A DNA stretch of 64,000 nt from Stappia sp. (GCA_002722295.1 PBLF01000035.1:1-64000); one strand, 5' to 3'. Positions 18,889 through 29,284 are shown, numbered from the stretch's first letter. The notes: a model not told the origin generated them from the sequence alone. A program made the numbers and translations.

Positions 18889-20730
18889 TCAGAGCATCGT
18901 GAAACCATAGTATAGTGGCGCGATAAAAGTGAACGACAACCAAAGAAGCAGTGCAAGGGGGGTTCCGGCCAGGAGAAAGTCGGAAAACCGGTAATGACCG
19001 GGGCCCATGACGATCAAATTGGTCTGGTAGCCGATCGGGGTCGCGAAGGACGAATTGGCCGCGAATATCACACAGGTCACGAACGCCTCGACCGGTATTC
19101 CGGTCTGGTGGGCCATGTTGATGGCAATCGGCGTGAACAGGACCGCGGTCGCATTGTTCTACAGAAGATTCGTGAGCACCATCACGAGAAGATAGAGCGC
19201 GGAAAGAATGATGCCCGGTGGCTGGCTCTCGAGCTGGGTGACCAGCAGATCGGCAACCGCATGGGCGCCACCAGTCACCTCGAGTGCGGAAGCCGAGGCG
19301 ATCGAGGCTCCGATCAGCATGAAAATGCGGCTGTCCACGGCACGCATGGCCTGGCGCACGTTGAGACAGCCGGTGAGGATCATGGCCATCGTTGCGGTGA
19401 TCGAGGCGGTGACGATGGGAACCACGCCGGAGGCGCTGGCCGCGACCATTGCCAGGAAGATCAGAAGCGCGCGGGGGGCGAGCCGGCGCGGCGGTACCTC
19501 CGAGGCGGACCAGTCGAGCAACAGCACGTCGCGATAGGTGCGCAGACGTTTCACCTCGCTGGCGCTGCCGGCCACGAGAAGCACGTCCCCGGGCTCCAGA
19601 CGGATTTCGGTCATGGCCATGCGTGGCATACGGGAGCGACGCTGCAGCCCCATGACGACGCAACCAGTCTCCGAGTGAAACCCGCTCTGCGAAATGGTAC
19701 GGCCCGAAAGGCGCGAGGCGGGGGCGACGACCACTTCGGCGAGCGTCAGTGAGCGCTGGGGCTGGGCGGCGGTTTCGCTTTCTGTGGTGTCGTCACCCTC
19801 TGCCGCCATGAGCGGGCGGCGTTGTGACAGGGCGGCGGTGAGCGCGGAGCGTGTGGCGGCGACGATCAGTGTGTCGCCCGGCGAGAGCGTGACATTCTCG
19901 AACGGCGGCAGAATCGGTCGCTCGCCACGCTGGACGAGACGCACGGTCATGTCCTTGAGGGCGGGGAACAGTCCCGAGACGGATGTGACCCCTTCCAGCG
20001 GATGGCCGCTATTGATCTGGATTTGCGCAATGAACTGCTTGCCCGAGGAGGACTTCAGTTCGTCGGCCATGGTTCGGCGCGGCTTGAGCAGATACGGCAT
20101 CACGAAGAGCACGTACACGCTGCCGATGCCGGCAAGTGTCAGGCCAAGTGGGGTGAAGGAGAAGAAGCCGAGCTCGATTCCGCCTGAACGTGCCGCCACG
20201 TCGGCGACCAGAAGGTTGGTCGATGAGCCGATCAGTGTCGTCATGCCGCCGAGAATGGCGATGAAGGAAAGCGGCATCAGGAGGCGGGCCGAGGAACGTC
20301 CCTGGGCGGCGGCGACGGCAGAAAGGATCGGCAGGAACATCACCACCACGGGCGTGTTGTTCAGGAAGCCGCTGATGATCGCAACTCCGACGAGAATCGG
20401 GATCGTTGCAAGATGGGGAAAACGGCGGGTCGCGGTGACGACGATCTTGGCCGGGGTCTCCAGCGCGTTGGTCTGGAACAGCGCCTGACCGACAATCAGC
20501 AGGCAGATGACCGTGACCAGTGCCGGATTGGCGAAACCTGCCAGAATTTCGGCCGGACCGAAGCTCGCGCCCGTTGCTGTCGCAACCGGGAAGACTGAAA
20601 AGACCACGAGCAGCGCCACCACGGCAGCGAGCGCGACAGCCTCGAGGGCGTAGCGTTCCAGCGCGTAGAGGCCGATTGTGACGACAATCACCACGAACGT
20701 GAGGATCATTGCGGGATCGGCTGGCATCAT
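18889..20730 (-). pseudogene. SLC13/DASS-type permease with two TrkA-C domains, interrupted by an in-frame TAG
   Basis: A 613-codon ion-transporter-family gene. The N-terminal membrane half ends in SFIAILGGMTTLIGSSTNLL. Two RCK_C domains follow (HPLEGVTSVSGLFPALKDMT and SGRTISQSGFHSETGCVVMG), then the C-terminal membrane half. Codon 524, at 19159-19161, is TAG within LTNLL-stop-NNATAVLFTPIAIN, the second conserved substrate/Na+ loop where related carriers usually have Ser or Thr. The frame continues to the natural end (YYGFTML). A C-to-A change in TCG would explain it. If not read through, the product lacks its last 90 residues and this binding loop. The natural substrate is unknown. Confidence 0.88.
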
Positions 20731-20839
20731 GCGGTCGGATCCACTCCTCGTCGTGACACTGCCGGTCGAGAGGCGGTCTCTCGCGGCATTCGACCCACAT
20801 TTCTAGCGGCCGCGCGTCGCTTCGCCTAGCCGGAAAGAG

Positions 20840-20868
20840 AAAACCCCTGCACGCAGCGCGTGCAGGGG
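20840..20868 (-). terminator. Rho-independent terminator after the RDD gene
   Basis: An 11-bp perfect stem (CCCCTGCACGC / GCGTGCAGGGG) with a 3-base loop. On the minus strand it is followed by TTTT, 28 bases past the RDD stop codon. It separates the RDD gene from the permease gene downstream. Confidence 0.85.
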
Positions 20869-20896
20869 CGATTGGCAGGAGGCTTTTCCACTTCGC

Positions 20897-21373
20897 TCAG
20901 TCGCGAACGCGATTGATGACGATGGTTGAAAGAATGATGTCGTGAAGGAGCCGCTTGTCCGAATTGAGCAGGCTGACAATCAGCACCAGCGGCGTCAGCA
21001 GCGAAACGGAAAACCAGAAAAGAAGCGCATGGATCGCGGCGATGAGCATGTCCGGACGGCGGCCGTCGTTCATGCGCATGGTCAGGCCCATGGCGCGCAT
21101 TCCAGGCGTGGCGCTTGTCACGCCGCCAAGGGTGACGGCCACATAGACCAGCGCCACCGCGGGCCACAGGATGGGAAACAGCAGCCATCCCAGCCCCAGC
21201 GTGAAGATGCCGAGAAAGAAGACAAGCACGCACGACAACAGCGTCAGCGCGCCGATCAGGAGGGCATCGACAAGGAATGCAAAGACGCGGTTGGTTCGCA
21301 CGGAAGACAGGCGTGCGGGACTCCAGGTATCGGTCACGTGTGGTGTCTCTGCATTGCTTTCATAGTGCGCCAT
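20897..21373 (-). CDS. RDD family membrane protein
   Basis: A 158-residue inner-membrane protein with the RDD pattern: the opening RTNRVFAFLVDALLIGALTL (R and D at conserved spots), a second helix LGIFTLGLGWLLFPILWPA, TPGMRAMGLTMRMNDGRRP in the loop, and the C-terminal LLNSDKRLLHDIILSTIVI. RDD proteins are poorly characterised; some act in ion transport or stress. The ATG at 21373 is preferred over the frame's earlier start at 21391. In many Rhizobiales an RDD gene lies between bpt and hemB, as it does here. Confidence 0.88.
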   Translation of the reverse strand: MAHYESNAETPHVTDTWSPARLSSVRTNRVFAFLVDALLIGALTLLSCVLVFFLGIFTLGLGWLLFPILWPAVALVYVAVTLGGVTSATPGMRAMGLTMRMNDGRRPDMLIAAIHALLFWFSVSLLTPLVLIVSLLNSDKRLLHDIILSTIVINRVRD

Positions 21374-21468
21374 TCGCGGCCCCCGGGGCATGTGTCATTG
21401 TCGCGGGCATGTTTCCGTCCGCCTTCCTCAAAATGGGGGTGCGGTGGGAGGATTTCAAATCGGTCGCT

Positions 21469-22692
21469 TCACAGGCGGGATTCGCCGAGATCGATGCGTT
21501 CGGTGCGGTGCCCGGCGTTTTCGAGGGCATCGAGGATCGTGGCTGCGTGCTCGCCGTCATGGGTTTCCATCGTCACGTCGAGTGTGGTGCCCTTGGCCGG
21601 AACATTGAGAAACAGCCGGTGGTGGGACACTTCCATGATGTTGCCGCCCGCGCGTCCGACGATCGAGGCGATCTCGCCCAGAATGCCGGGCCGGTCGGCG
21701 GTGGTGATGCGTACGGAGACGAGCTGCCCGTCGCGTGCCAGGGCCCGCACCATGATCGAGGACAGGAGCCTGGGGTCGATGTTGCCGCCGCACATGACCA
21801 GTCCGACCTTCTGTCCGGAGAAGGCGTCCGGATTGGCCAGGATCGCTGCCAGTCCCGCCGCGCCGGCTCCCTCAGCCATTGTCTTCTGGCGGGTCAGATA
21901 GGCATTCACCGCCCGCTCCAGGGCCGTTTCATCGACCAGCAGGATGTCGTCGACATGCTGGCGCACCAGCTCCAGTGTCAGTGTGCCGACATTCTTGACG
22001 GCGATGCCTTCCGCCAGAGTCGCCCCGCCGCATCGGGCCGGTTCGCCGCGCAGCGCGGCGATCATGGAGGGATAGAGCTCCGACTCGACCCCGACAATGC
22101 GGATGCCGGGCTTCAGCGCCCTTGCCGCGATCGCCATGCCGGAGATGAGGCCGCCCCCGCCGACCGGCACGACGAGCGTGTCGAGACCCGGCTGGTCGGC
22201 GAGCATTTCCAGCGCGATAGTGCCCTGTCCGGCGATGATCGCCGGGTCGTCATAGGGGTGGACCCAGACGAGATCGTCGGCCTTCGCGATGCGTTCCGCC
22301 TCGGCCTGTGCGTCCGCAAGCATTTCGCCGGACACCACGACGCGCGCGCCATAACCGCGGGTCGCTGCCACCTTCACGATCGGTGTGGGCTCCGGCATGA
22401 CGATGGTGGCCGGGATGCCAAGGCGCGCCGCATGATAGGCGACCGCCTGCGCATGGTTGCCGGCCGACATGGCGATGACGCCGCGTGCACGCTCGGCGTC
22501 CGACAGCGAGGCGAGCTTGACGAGTGCCCCGCGCTCCTTGAACGCGTTGGTGACCTGCAGGTTCTCGTATTTGACGAAGATCTCGGCGCCGGTGAGTTGG
22601 GAGAGCTTGGGCGCCGGCAGGCAGGGCGTACGCATGACGGCGCCCTCGATTAGGCGGGCGGCATCACGGATCGTCTCGATGGTGACCGGCAT
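21469..22692 (-). CDS. ilvA: Threonine ammonia-lyase with C-terminal ACT domain
   Basis: A 407-residue fold-type II PLP enzyme that deaminates threonine to 2-oxobutyrate. The PLP lysine is Lys52 in VTNAFKERGALVKL, preceded by the KYENLQ motif; SAGNHAQAVAYHAARLG and the glycine loop VPVGGGGLISGM bind the cofactor phosphate. An ACT domain fills the last 75 residues (VRITTADRPGILGEIASIVG). The length fits the short single-ACT form, not the 500-residue biosynthetic IlvA with two regulatory repeats, so it could serve either degradation or isoleucine synthesis. Confidence 0.92.
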   Translation of the reverse strand: MPVTIETIRDAARLIEGAVMRTPCLPAPKLSQLTGAEIFVKYENLQVTNAFKERGALVKLASLSDAERARGVIAMSAGNHAQAVAYHAARLGIPATIVMPEPTPIVKVAATRGYGARVVVSGEMLADAQAEAERIAKADDLVWVHPYDDPAIIAGQGTIALEMLADQPGLDTLVVPVGGGGLISGMAIAARALKPGIRIVGVESELYPSMIAALRGEPARCGGATLAEGIAVKNVGTLTLELVRQHVDDILLVDETALERAVNAYLTRQKTMAEGAGAAGLAAILANPDAFSGQKVGLVMCGGNIDPRLLSSIMVRALARDGQLVSVRITTADRPGILGEIASIVGRAGGNIMEVSHHRLFLNVPAKGTTLDVTMETHDGEHAATILDALENAGHRTERIDLGESRL

Positions 22693-22729
22693 TGGAAGAC
22701 CTCGGCAGGTGTCGGGCCTTCGTGTTCCC

Positions 22730-23350
22730 TCATGAGGACACCATTTGCAAGCTGAGGATGGTGGAGATCACCATGAGGCCGGCCAGAGCGAGCCGCAGGA
22801 CCTGCAGCACTTTCGGGTTTCCGCTTGCTCCGCGCAGCCACGACCCGGCCAGCAGCCAGAGGCCGTTCAGGATGCCGCCAAGCATCCAGAAGGTGATGGA
22901 GACTGTCAGCGCGTCCGTGAGATAGCGCTCGGGCGTGACGAACTGGGCGATGGCCGCGACCTGCATCGCATAGGCCTTCGGGCTGAGCGGATGAACGATC
23001 ACGCCGCGCGGAAAGCCGGGTGCACGGGACGCCGCCGATGGATCGCCGGGCGGGCTGCGCACGACCACCCACGCCAGATAGACAATGTAGGCCATGCAGG
23101 CATAACGCAGCACCGCGAAGACCTGCGGCGCGCTTTCAAGCAGCGCATAGAGACCCGCGACATTGAGCCAGAAGATGATCTGGAAGCCGGTCATGGTGCC
23201 CAGCAGAAAGGGCACCGCGGGGCGGGCGCCAAAGGTCAGCCCGCTTGCCATCAACGCCATGTTCGCCGGGCCGGGCGAGCCGACCAGCGCGACGATGAAG
23301 GCAACGAGGAGCCCGTACTGGGCGAGTGGCATGAGATGGTCGGGAAACAT
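22730..23350 (-). CDS. LysE family exporter
   Basis: A 206-residue membrane protein of the LysE/RhtB superfamily. The N-terminal signature AFIVALVGSPGPANMALMAS is diagnostic and about six transmembrane helices follow. These carriers export amino acids or related metabolites; the substrate is not readable from sequence. The ATG at 23350 is chosen because the family starts a few residues before the first helix. It is divergently transcribed from the MocR gene at 23431, so that protein is the likely regulator and probably sets the substrate range (amino acid or amine). Confidence 0.9.
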   Translation of the reverse strand: MFPDHLMPLAQYGLLVAFIVALVGSPGPANMALMASGLTFGARPAVPFLLGTMTGFQIIFWLNVAGLYALLESAPQVFAVLRYACMAYIVYLAWVVVRSPPGDPSAASRAPGFPRGVIVHPLSPKAYAMQVAAIAQFVTPERYLTDALTVSITFWMLGGILNGLWLLAGSWLRGASGNPKVLQVLRLALAGLMVISTILSLQMVSS

Positions 23351-23386
23351 CCCGCGTGCTCCGGAAAAGTGTGTCAATCGACCGAA

Positions 23387-23405
23387 GAATTGTTCGAGAC
23401 AATTC
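23387..23405. promoter_or_regulatory. Perfect inverted repeat between lysE and mocR genes
   Basis: GAATTGT and ACAATTC form perfect 7-bp arms around a 5-base spacer. Further ACAAT/ATTGT half-sites occur at 23419-23426 (the palindrome ACAATTGT) and 23434-23438. The site lies where a -35 box for mocR would sit, which suits an operator for the MocR protein. That assignment is inference. Confidence 0.55.
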
Positions 23406-23417
23406 GTGATACGATGA

Positions 23418-23423
23418 TACAAT
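23418..23423 (+). promoter_or_regulatory. -10 element of mocR; message probably leaderless
   Basis: TACAAT matches the sigma-70 -10 consensus in five of six positions and lies 7 bases before the ATG at 23431, so transcription should start at or next to the start codon. There is no Shine-Dalgarno sequence before the ATG. No good -35 box is present, which suits activator or autoregulator control. Confidence 0.5.
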
Positions 23424-23430
23424 TGTACTC

Positions 23431-24828
23431 ATGACAATATTCTCCGACTTCACGGACGCGAACTCCGCCGCGGCGACGGTCGATGCACGCGGTCTCGAGG
23501 CCTTCCTGCGGATGAGGATCTCGCAGGGCACGCTCCCCGCCGGGACAAGGCTGCCGCCGATTCGCGAGGCGGCCTGGGAGCTGCACTGCGCACCGGGCAC
23601 CGTGGCGCGCGCTTATCGGGGACTTGTGGTGGCCGGGCTCGCCCATGGCGAGGTAGGGCGCGGCACTTTCGTCGGAGCCGCTGTCGAGGGCGTCACTTTC
23701 CCGCCTCCTGCGGCACCTGCGGCGGAAAATGGCGGGGCGGGGCTGGTCGATCTCGCGCTGAATGCCTTCCGCATGGTGGATCCCGCGCCGCTTCTTTCGC
23801 CGGCACTCGCGGAAGCCGTGGCGAGGCTCGACGTGGGACAGGGATATATTCCCGCTGGAGGAGAGCGGAGTGACAGGGAGGCGGCCCTGGCGTTTTTGTC
23901 ACGCTGGCGGGACGATCTCGATATCGACTGCATCACGGTGACGGGAGGCACCCAGCCCGCACTCTTCGCAACGTTGCTGGCCCTGCGCGATCAGGGAGCG
24001 CTTGCCTGCGAGGCTTTGACCTATCCAGGCGTTCTGTCCATCGCGCAGGCCGTGGGCACGCGCGTCCACGCCGTGGCCATGGACGAGCAGGGCATGTGTC
24101 CCGAGGCGCTTGACCATCTGGCCAGGCGCGGAGGTATTGGCGCCGTCTTCGTGATGTCCGGACGTCAGAACCCGACCGGCCGCATCATGTCGGGAGAGCG
24201 GATCGTGGCACTTGCCGAAGTCGCCGCGCGTCACGGCCTCACGATCGTCGAGGATCAGGTTTACGGGTTCCTGTCACCGGAAGTGCCGGCGAGCTTTTCC
24301 CGCCTTCTGCCGGAACAGACCGTGCTTGTGTCAGGTCTCGCCAAATGCGTCTCGCCCGTTCTGCGAGTCGGCTATGCGGCTGCGCCGCCGTTGCTCAACC
24401 GGCGTATCAGGGGAATCGAGAGCGCCATGCTTTTGATGGTGTCCCCGGTGCTCACGCATGCTGCCCGGCTCGTCCTGAAGCATCCCGACTTCGAAAGGCG
24501 GCTCCACGCGCTGCGGTGCGAGGCCGACCGCCGTGCGGGACAGGCGGCGACGATCCTGCCGGACGTGCGCGCGGCCGACATGACGGGTGGTATCGCCTGG
24601 ATGCGACTTGGGAACGGCTGGCGGGCGGAGGACTTTGCGCAGGAGGCGGAACGCCTTGGAGTGCGGGTCAGTCCTTCGCGGCATTTCGCGGTCGATACGC
24701 GGGCCGCACCGGAAGCGGTCCGCATCTGCCTGGCCGCGGAGCCCGACGAGGGAAGGCTTGGCGAGGCGCTGGCGCGTCTCGCCTCGCTTGCCGGGCAGGC
24801 GGGTGAGCGTCCGCCCGTCGCACCCTGA
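23431..24828 (+). CDS. MocR-type GntR transcriptional regulator with aminotransferase domain
   Basis: A 465-residue protein combining an N-terminal GntR winged helix (residues about 20-80: GTRLPPIREAAWELHCAPGT, then GLVVAGLAHGEVGRGTFVG) with a fold-type I aminotransferase domain. The PLP lysine is Lys305 in VSGLAKCVSPVLRVGY, and NPTGRIMSGE is also present. MocR proteins use bound PLP, often with an amino-acid ligand, to control a neighbouring gene. The divergent lysE is the obvious target. There is no ribosome-binding site before the ATG, so the message is likely leaderless. Confidence 0.92.
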   Translation: MTIFSDFTDANSAAATVDARGLEAFLRMRISQGTLPAGTRLPPIREAAWELHCAPGTVARAYRGLVVAGLAHGEVGRGTFVGAAVEGVTFPPPAAPAAENGGAGLVDLALNAFRMVDPAPLLSPALAEAVARLDVGQGYIPAGGERSDREAALAFLSRWRDDLDIDCITVTGGTQPALFATLLALRDQGALACEALTYPGVLSIAQAVGTRVHAVAMDEQGMCPEALDHLARRGGIGAVFVMSGRQNPTGRIMSGERIVALAEVAARHGLTIVEDQVYGFLSPEVPASFSRLLPEQTVLVSGLAKCVSPVLRVGYAAAPPLLNRRIRGIESAMLLMVSPVLTHAARLVLKHPDFERRLHALRCEADRRAGQAATILPDVRAADMTGGIAWMRLGNGWRAEDFAQEAERLGVRVSPSRHFAVDTRAAPEAVRICLAAEPDEGRLGEALARLASLAGQAGERPPVAP

Positions 24829-24853
24829 GGGCAACGGGCGCGCATCATCCAGC

Positions 24854-25921
<1,068 letters not shown>

Positions 25922-26114
25922 TCATGATGTGGGGCGCGACCATAACACCGGCCGGGCTCCTGCCGAAAGCCGGACACTCGCCTGATTTGCCGACAGATTG
26001 ACGCGGCAGCGGGGGACCGTTACCTCTCGGCTGCCGTCCGGAGGAAGCGACCCGCTCATGCGCGGCGCGGGAGCGGCCGAGCGCGACACGTTCGCGCGAT
26101 GTGGGAGGATGGGC

Positions 26115-27254
26115 ATGGATTTCACGCTCGGCGAGGACCAGCGCGCGTTTCAGGATGTCGCAAGGGCGTTTGCCCGCGACGAGATGGAGCCGAACGCGCG
26201 CGAGTGGGACGAGAAGTCCGTCTTTCCCGTGGAAACCCTCCGCAAGGCCGCCGAGCTGGGCTTCGGGGGCATATATGTCGGCGATGACGTCGGTGGTTCC
26301 GGGCTGACGCGGCTGGACGCGGCGGTGATATTCGAGGAGCTGGCCGGCGGCTGCACCTCCACCGCTGCCTATATTTCCATTCACAACATGGCCGCGTGGA
26401 TGATCGACCGCTTCGGCAGCGCGGAACAGCGCGAGCGGTTCCTGCCCGCGCTCTGCACCATGGAGCACTTCGCGAGCTATTGCCTGACCGAACCCGGGTC
26501 CGGGTCCGACGCGGCGAGCCTGCGCACGCGCGCCGAACGGGACGGCGACCACTATGTGCTCAACGGCTCCAAGGCGTTCATCTCCGGCGGCGGCATGTCC
26601 GATGTCTATGTGGTCATGGTGCGCACCGGTGGCGACGGTCCCAAGGGCATTACCTGCCTCGTGGTCGAAAAGGACACCCCGGGCCTGTCGTTCGGCGCGC
26701 AGGAGGTGAAGCTTGGATGGAAGAGCCAGCCCACCGCCCAGGTGAACTTTTCCGACTGCCGGGTTCCCGTCGCAAACAGGATCGGGGAGGAAGGGCAGGG
26801 GTTCTCCATTGCCATGGCCGGGCTCGACGGAGGCCGTCTCAATATCGGCGCCTGTTCCCTCGGCGCGGCGCGGGCGTGCCTTGAGCGCTCGATCGAATAT
26901 CTGAAGGAACGTCGTCAGTTCGGACGTGCGCTCGCCGAATTTCAGGCGCTTCAGTTCCGTCTCGCGGACATGGCGACGGAACTGGAGGCGGCACGCCTTC
27001 TTCTGCACAAGGCGGCGATTCACGTCGATGCCAAGGCGCCCGACGCCACTCGGCTCGCGGCCATGGCCAAGCGCAAGGCCACGGATGCAGGCTTCGAGAT
27101 CGTCAACGAGGCGTTGCAGCTCCACGGTGGTTATGGCTATCTGCGCGACTATCCGGTCGAGCGCTTCCTGAGGGATGTTCGGGTGCACCAGATCCTTGAG
27201 GGAACCAACGAGATCATGCGGGTCATCATCGCTCGCGATCTTCTCAGGGATTGA
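26115..27254 (+). CDS. Acyl-CoA dehydrogenase, probably isobutyryl-CoA dehydrogenase
   Basis: A flavoprotein of about 379 residues that oxidises acyl-CoA to enoyl-CoA and passes electrons to ETF. The N-terminal helical domain, central beta domain ([20 protein letters not shown]) and C-terminal domain ([38 protein letters not shown]) are complete. The context suggests isobutyryl-CoA as substrate: a 3-hydroxyisobutyryl-CoA hydrolase and mmsB follow, giving successive valine-degradation steps. The ATG at 26115 has GGGAGG at 26103-26108; an ATG at 26109 is closer than usual to that site. Confidence 0.92.
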   Translation: MDFTLGEDQRAFQDVARAFARDEMEPNAREWDEKSVFPVETLRKAAELGFGGIYVGDDVGGSGLTRLDAAVIFEELAGGCTSTAAYISIHNMAAWMIDRFGSAEQRERFLPALCTMEHFASYCLTEPGSGSDAASLRTRAERDGDHYVLNGSKAFISGGGMSDVYVVMVRTGGDGPKGITCLVVEKDTPGLSFGAQEVKLGWKSQPTAQVNFSDCRVPVANRIGEEGQGFSIAMAGLDGGRLNIGACSLGAARACLERSIEYLKERRQFGRALAEFQALQFRLADMATELEAARLLLHKAAIHVDAKAPDATRLAAMAKRKATDAGFEIVNEALQLHGGYGYLRDYPVERFLRDVRVHQILEGTNEIMRVIIARDLLRD

Positions 27255-27301
27255 CTGTCCGGCGCCGCCGAGGGCGCTATTGCTTGAAGGGGTAGGCGGG
27301 A

Positions 27302-27685
27302 ATGAGGCGTGGGCTGATTGTCGGACTTGTGGGCTGGCTCGTTGCAACGCTTCTGTTTCGTCTGTTCGGTCCCTGGTTCGTTCCCGCGGAAGGCGGGGCC
27401 TATCTGGTGGCGCTTCTGGCAGGCGGGTTTCTTGCCGGTGTCGTTGTGCTTTTCGCGGCGCGCTTTGTCTGCGAAGCGGGAAAGAGCGCGCGGTTCGCAT
27501 TGGGCATTCTTGTCCCCGGACTTCTTGGCGATGCCGCCACAACCCTGGCTTTCCCGACCGTATTTCCCTCTATCCCGCCTGAGCGTGCGGCGTTGTTCGC
27601 CGCGATGATGCTGTGGGGCTACGGCCTCATCGCGACGGTGCTGGCGCTTTGGGGCGACAGGGTCGTAAGGTCTTCAAACGAATGA
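27302..27685 (+). CDS. Small four-helix membrane protein (DUF5367-like)
   Basis: A 127-residue, strongly hydrophobic protein with four predicted transmembrane helices (about residues 4-22, 33-55, 65-85 and 96-118). The general pattern, ending MMLWGYGLIATVLALWGDR, resembles DUF5367; this is from memory and not certain. Function unknown. It starts 47 bases after the acyl-CoA dehydrogenase and ends 7 bases before the hydrolase gene, so it is embedded in the valine module. Confidence 0.8.
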   Translation: MRRGLIVGLVGWLVATLLFRLFGPWFVPAEGGAYLVALLAGGFLAGVVVLFAARFVCEAGKSARFALGILVPGLLGDAATTLAFPTVFPSIPPERAALFAAMMLWGYGLIATVLALWGDRVVRSSNE

Positions 27686-27692
27686 GGTCTCG

Positions 27693-28754
27693 ATGAGCGA
27701 AGCTGAAATCCTGGTCGAGCGGCATGGCCGCGCCGGCATTCTCACGCTTAACCGGCCGAAGGCGCTCAACGCGCTGACGCCGGGCATGGTTGCTTCCCTG
27801 CGCGCCGCGCTGGAAGACTGGCGTGACGACGAGGCCGTTACGCGCGTGATCCTGCGGGCGGCCGGAGACAAGGCCTTCTGCGCCGGCGGCGACATCCGGC
27901 AGGTTTACGAGCAGGGCAAGGCGGGCGACCCGAAACAGGCGGAGTTCTTCGCCGACGAATACCGGCTCAACATCGCGATCAAGCGTTATCCCAAGCCGAT
28001 TGTCTCCCTCATCGACGGTATTGTCATGGGTGGCGGCGTGGGTATCTCCGCGCACGGCAGCCACCGTGTCGGCTCCGAGCGCACGACATTCGCCATGCCG
28101 GAAACGGGCATCGGCTTCTTTCCCGACGTGGGAGGCAGTTACCTTCTGCCGCGGATGCCCGACGAGACGGGCATGATGCTGGCGCTTTCCGCCGGACGCC
28201 TGAAACAGGCGGACGCGCTGTGGACCGGCGTGCTGACCCATGCGGTCAACGCGGCCGATCTGGAAGCGCTGCAGGCGACCCTCTGCGAGGCCGACGACAT
28301 CGACGCGGCACTTGCCGAAGCTGCCGGGCGGTGCGATCCCGGTCCGGCGCCACTTGCGGCACGGGCCGCGCGCATCAGCGAGATCTTTTCCGCGACATCG
28401 GTCGCCGCGATCCTCGCCGGGCTCGAGGCGGAAGCCGCGACCGCCGGCGAAAACGGCGAGTGGGCCGGCAAGGTTCTCGGCGCGATTTCCTCAAAGTCCC
28501 CGACGAGCCTCGAGATCTCCTTCGAGCAGCTTCGTCGCGGCGGCGCACTGGAGTTCGAGGACTGCATGACCATGGAGTTCCGGATCGTGAGCCGGATCCT
28601 CAAGGGGCATGACTTCTATGAGGGCGTGCGCGCGCTTATCGTCGACAAGGACAATCAGCCGGTCTGGCAGCCGTCCCGACTTGCCGATGTGGCCCGCGAT
28701 GACGTACTTGCCCACTTCGAGGCGCCCGAGGGTGGCGACCTCGAAATTCGCTGA
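27693..28754 (+). CDS. 3-hydroxyisobutyryl-CoA hydrolase (enoyl-CoA hydratase/isomerase family)
   Basis: A 353-residue crotonase-fold protein. Length and motifs fit HIBCH rather than a simple hydratase: DKAFCAGGDIRQVYEQG, the oxyanion loop IVMGGGVGISAHGSHRVG, the conserved PETGIGFFPDVGGSYLLPRM, and a long C-terminal extension with TSLEISFEQLRRGG and RIVSRILKGHDFYEGVRA. It hydrolyses 3-hydroxyisobutyryl-CoA in valine degradation, detoxifying methacrylyl-CoA. Its neighbours are the steps before (acyl-CoA dehydrogenase) and after (mmsB). Confidence 0.9.
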   Translation: MSEAEILVERHGRAGILTLNRPKALNALTPGMVASLRAALEDWRDDEAVTRVILRAAGDKAFCAGGDIRQVYEQGKAGDPKQAEFFADEYRLNIAIKRYPKPIVSLIDGIVMGGGVGISAHGSHRVGSERTTFAMPETGIGFFPDVGGSYLLPRMPDETGMMLALSAGRLKQADALWTGVLTHAVNAADLEALQATLCEADDIDAALAEAAGRCDPGPAPLAARAARISEIFSATSVAAILAGLEAEAATAGENGEWAGKVLGAISSKSPTSLEISFEQLRRGGALEFEDCMTMEFRIVSRILKGHDFYEGVRALIVDKDNQPVWQPSRLADVARDDVLAHFEAPEGGDLEIR

Positions 28755-28786
28755 AACGGGCGAGGGGCGTGAAAGGAAACGAGCCG

Positions 28787-29197
28787 ATGCTCGCGGATCT
28801 GCGCGACTACTGGAACAATCGCCCGGCATGGTCGACCGTGCTGGTCTGGTACCTGAGGGCGATGGCTATCCTGCTCATCGGTGGCGGGCTCATTCATTGG
28901 GCGCGCATCGTGGGGCTGGTGCCCTGGCGCGGAGTCTGGTTCTGGGACATGCCGGTCGAGTGGCAAGCGGCGACGGTTTTCTTCGCCGTGCTCGACTTGG
29001 TGGCGGCGATCGGCCTCTGGCTTGCTGTCTCGTGGGGGGCAGTCATGTGGCTGCTGCGCGCGCTGACCCAGGTCGTGATGCATTCGGCCTTCTCCGACAT
29101 CTACGGACGCAGGCCCTACGAGATAGCTTTCTATCTCTGCACGATCGCGATCTATCTGGTCGTGCTGTGGCTCGCCGACCGCGAGCAAAGACGTTAG
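28787..29197 (+). CDS. Small membrane protein, DUF6163-like
   Basis: A 136-residue membrane protein with four hydrophobic segments (about residues 22-42, 58-80, 84-100 and 108-127). It resembles the uncharacterised alphaproteobacterial DUF6163 family, by memory only. Trp-rich stretches (WARIVGLVPWRGVWFWDMPV) are notable. I chose the ATG at 28787 behind AAAGGA; an in-frame GTG at 28769 is possible. It lies between the hydrolase gene and mmsB, and ends in TAG. Function unknown. Confidence 0.75.
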   Translation: MLADLRDYWNNRPAWSTVLVWYLRAMAILLIGGGLIHWARIVGLVPWRGVWFWDMPVEWQAATVFFAVLDLVAAIGLWLAVSWGAVMWLLRALTQVVMHSAFSDIYGRRPYEIAFYLCTIAIYLVVLWLADREQRR

Positions 29198-29284
29198 CGA
29201 CGCTCCCTTGCGTGCTCGGGGGCGCGCAAGGGAGCGGTAATGCCGAAAGGCCCGCATGACGGGCCGCACAAGGGAGTGAGACGC

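Noticed and set aside
18108-20730. Alternative genetic code with TAG as a sense codon
   Set aside because: TAG properly terminates parC, era, the DUF2062 gene, rsh, glyA, mmsB, the DUF6163-like gene and the MerR gene, so a global reassignment is excluded.
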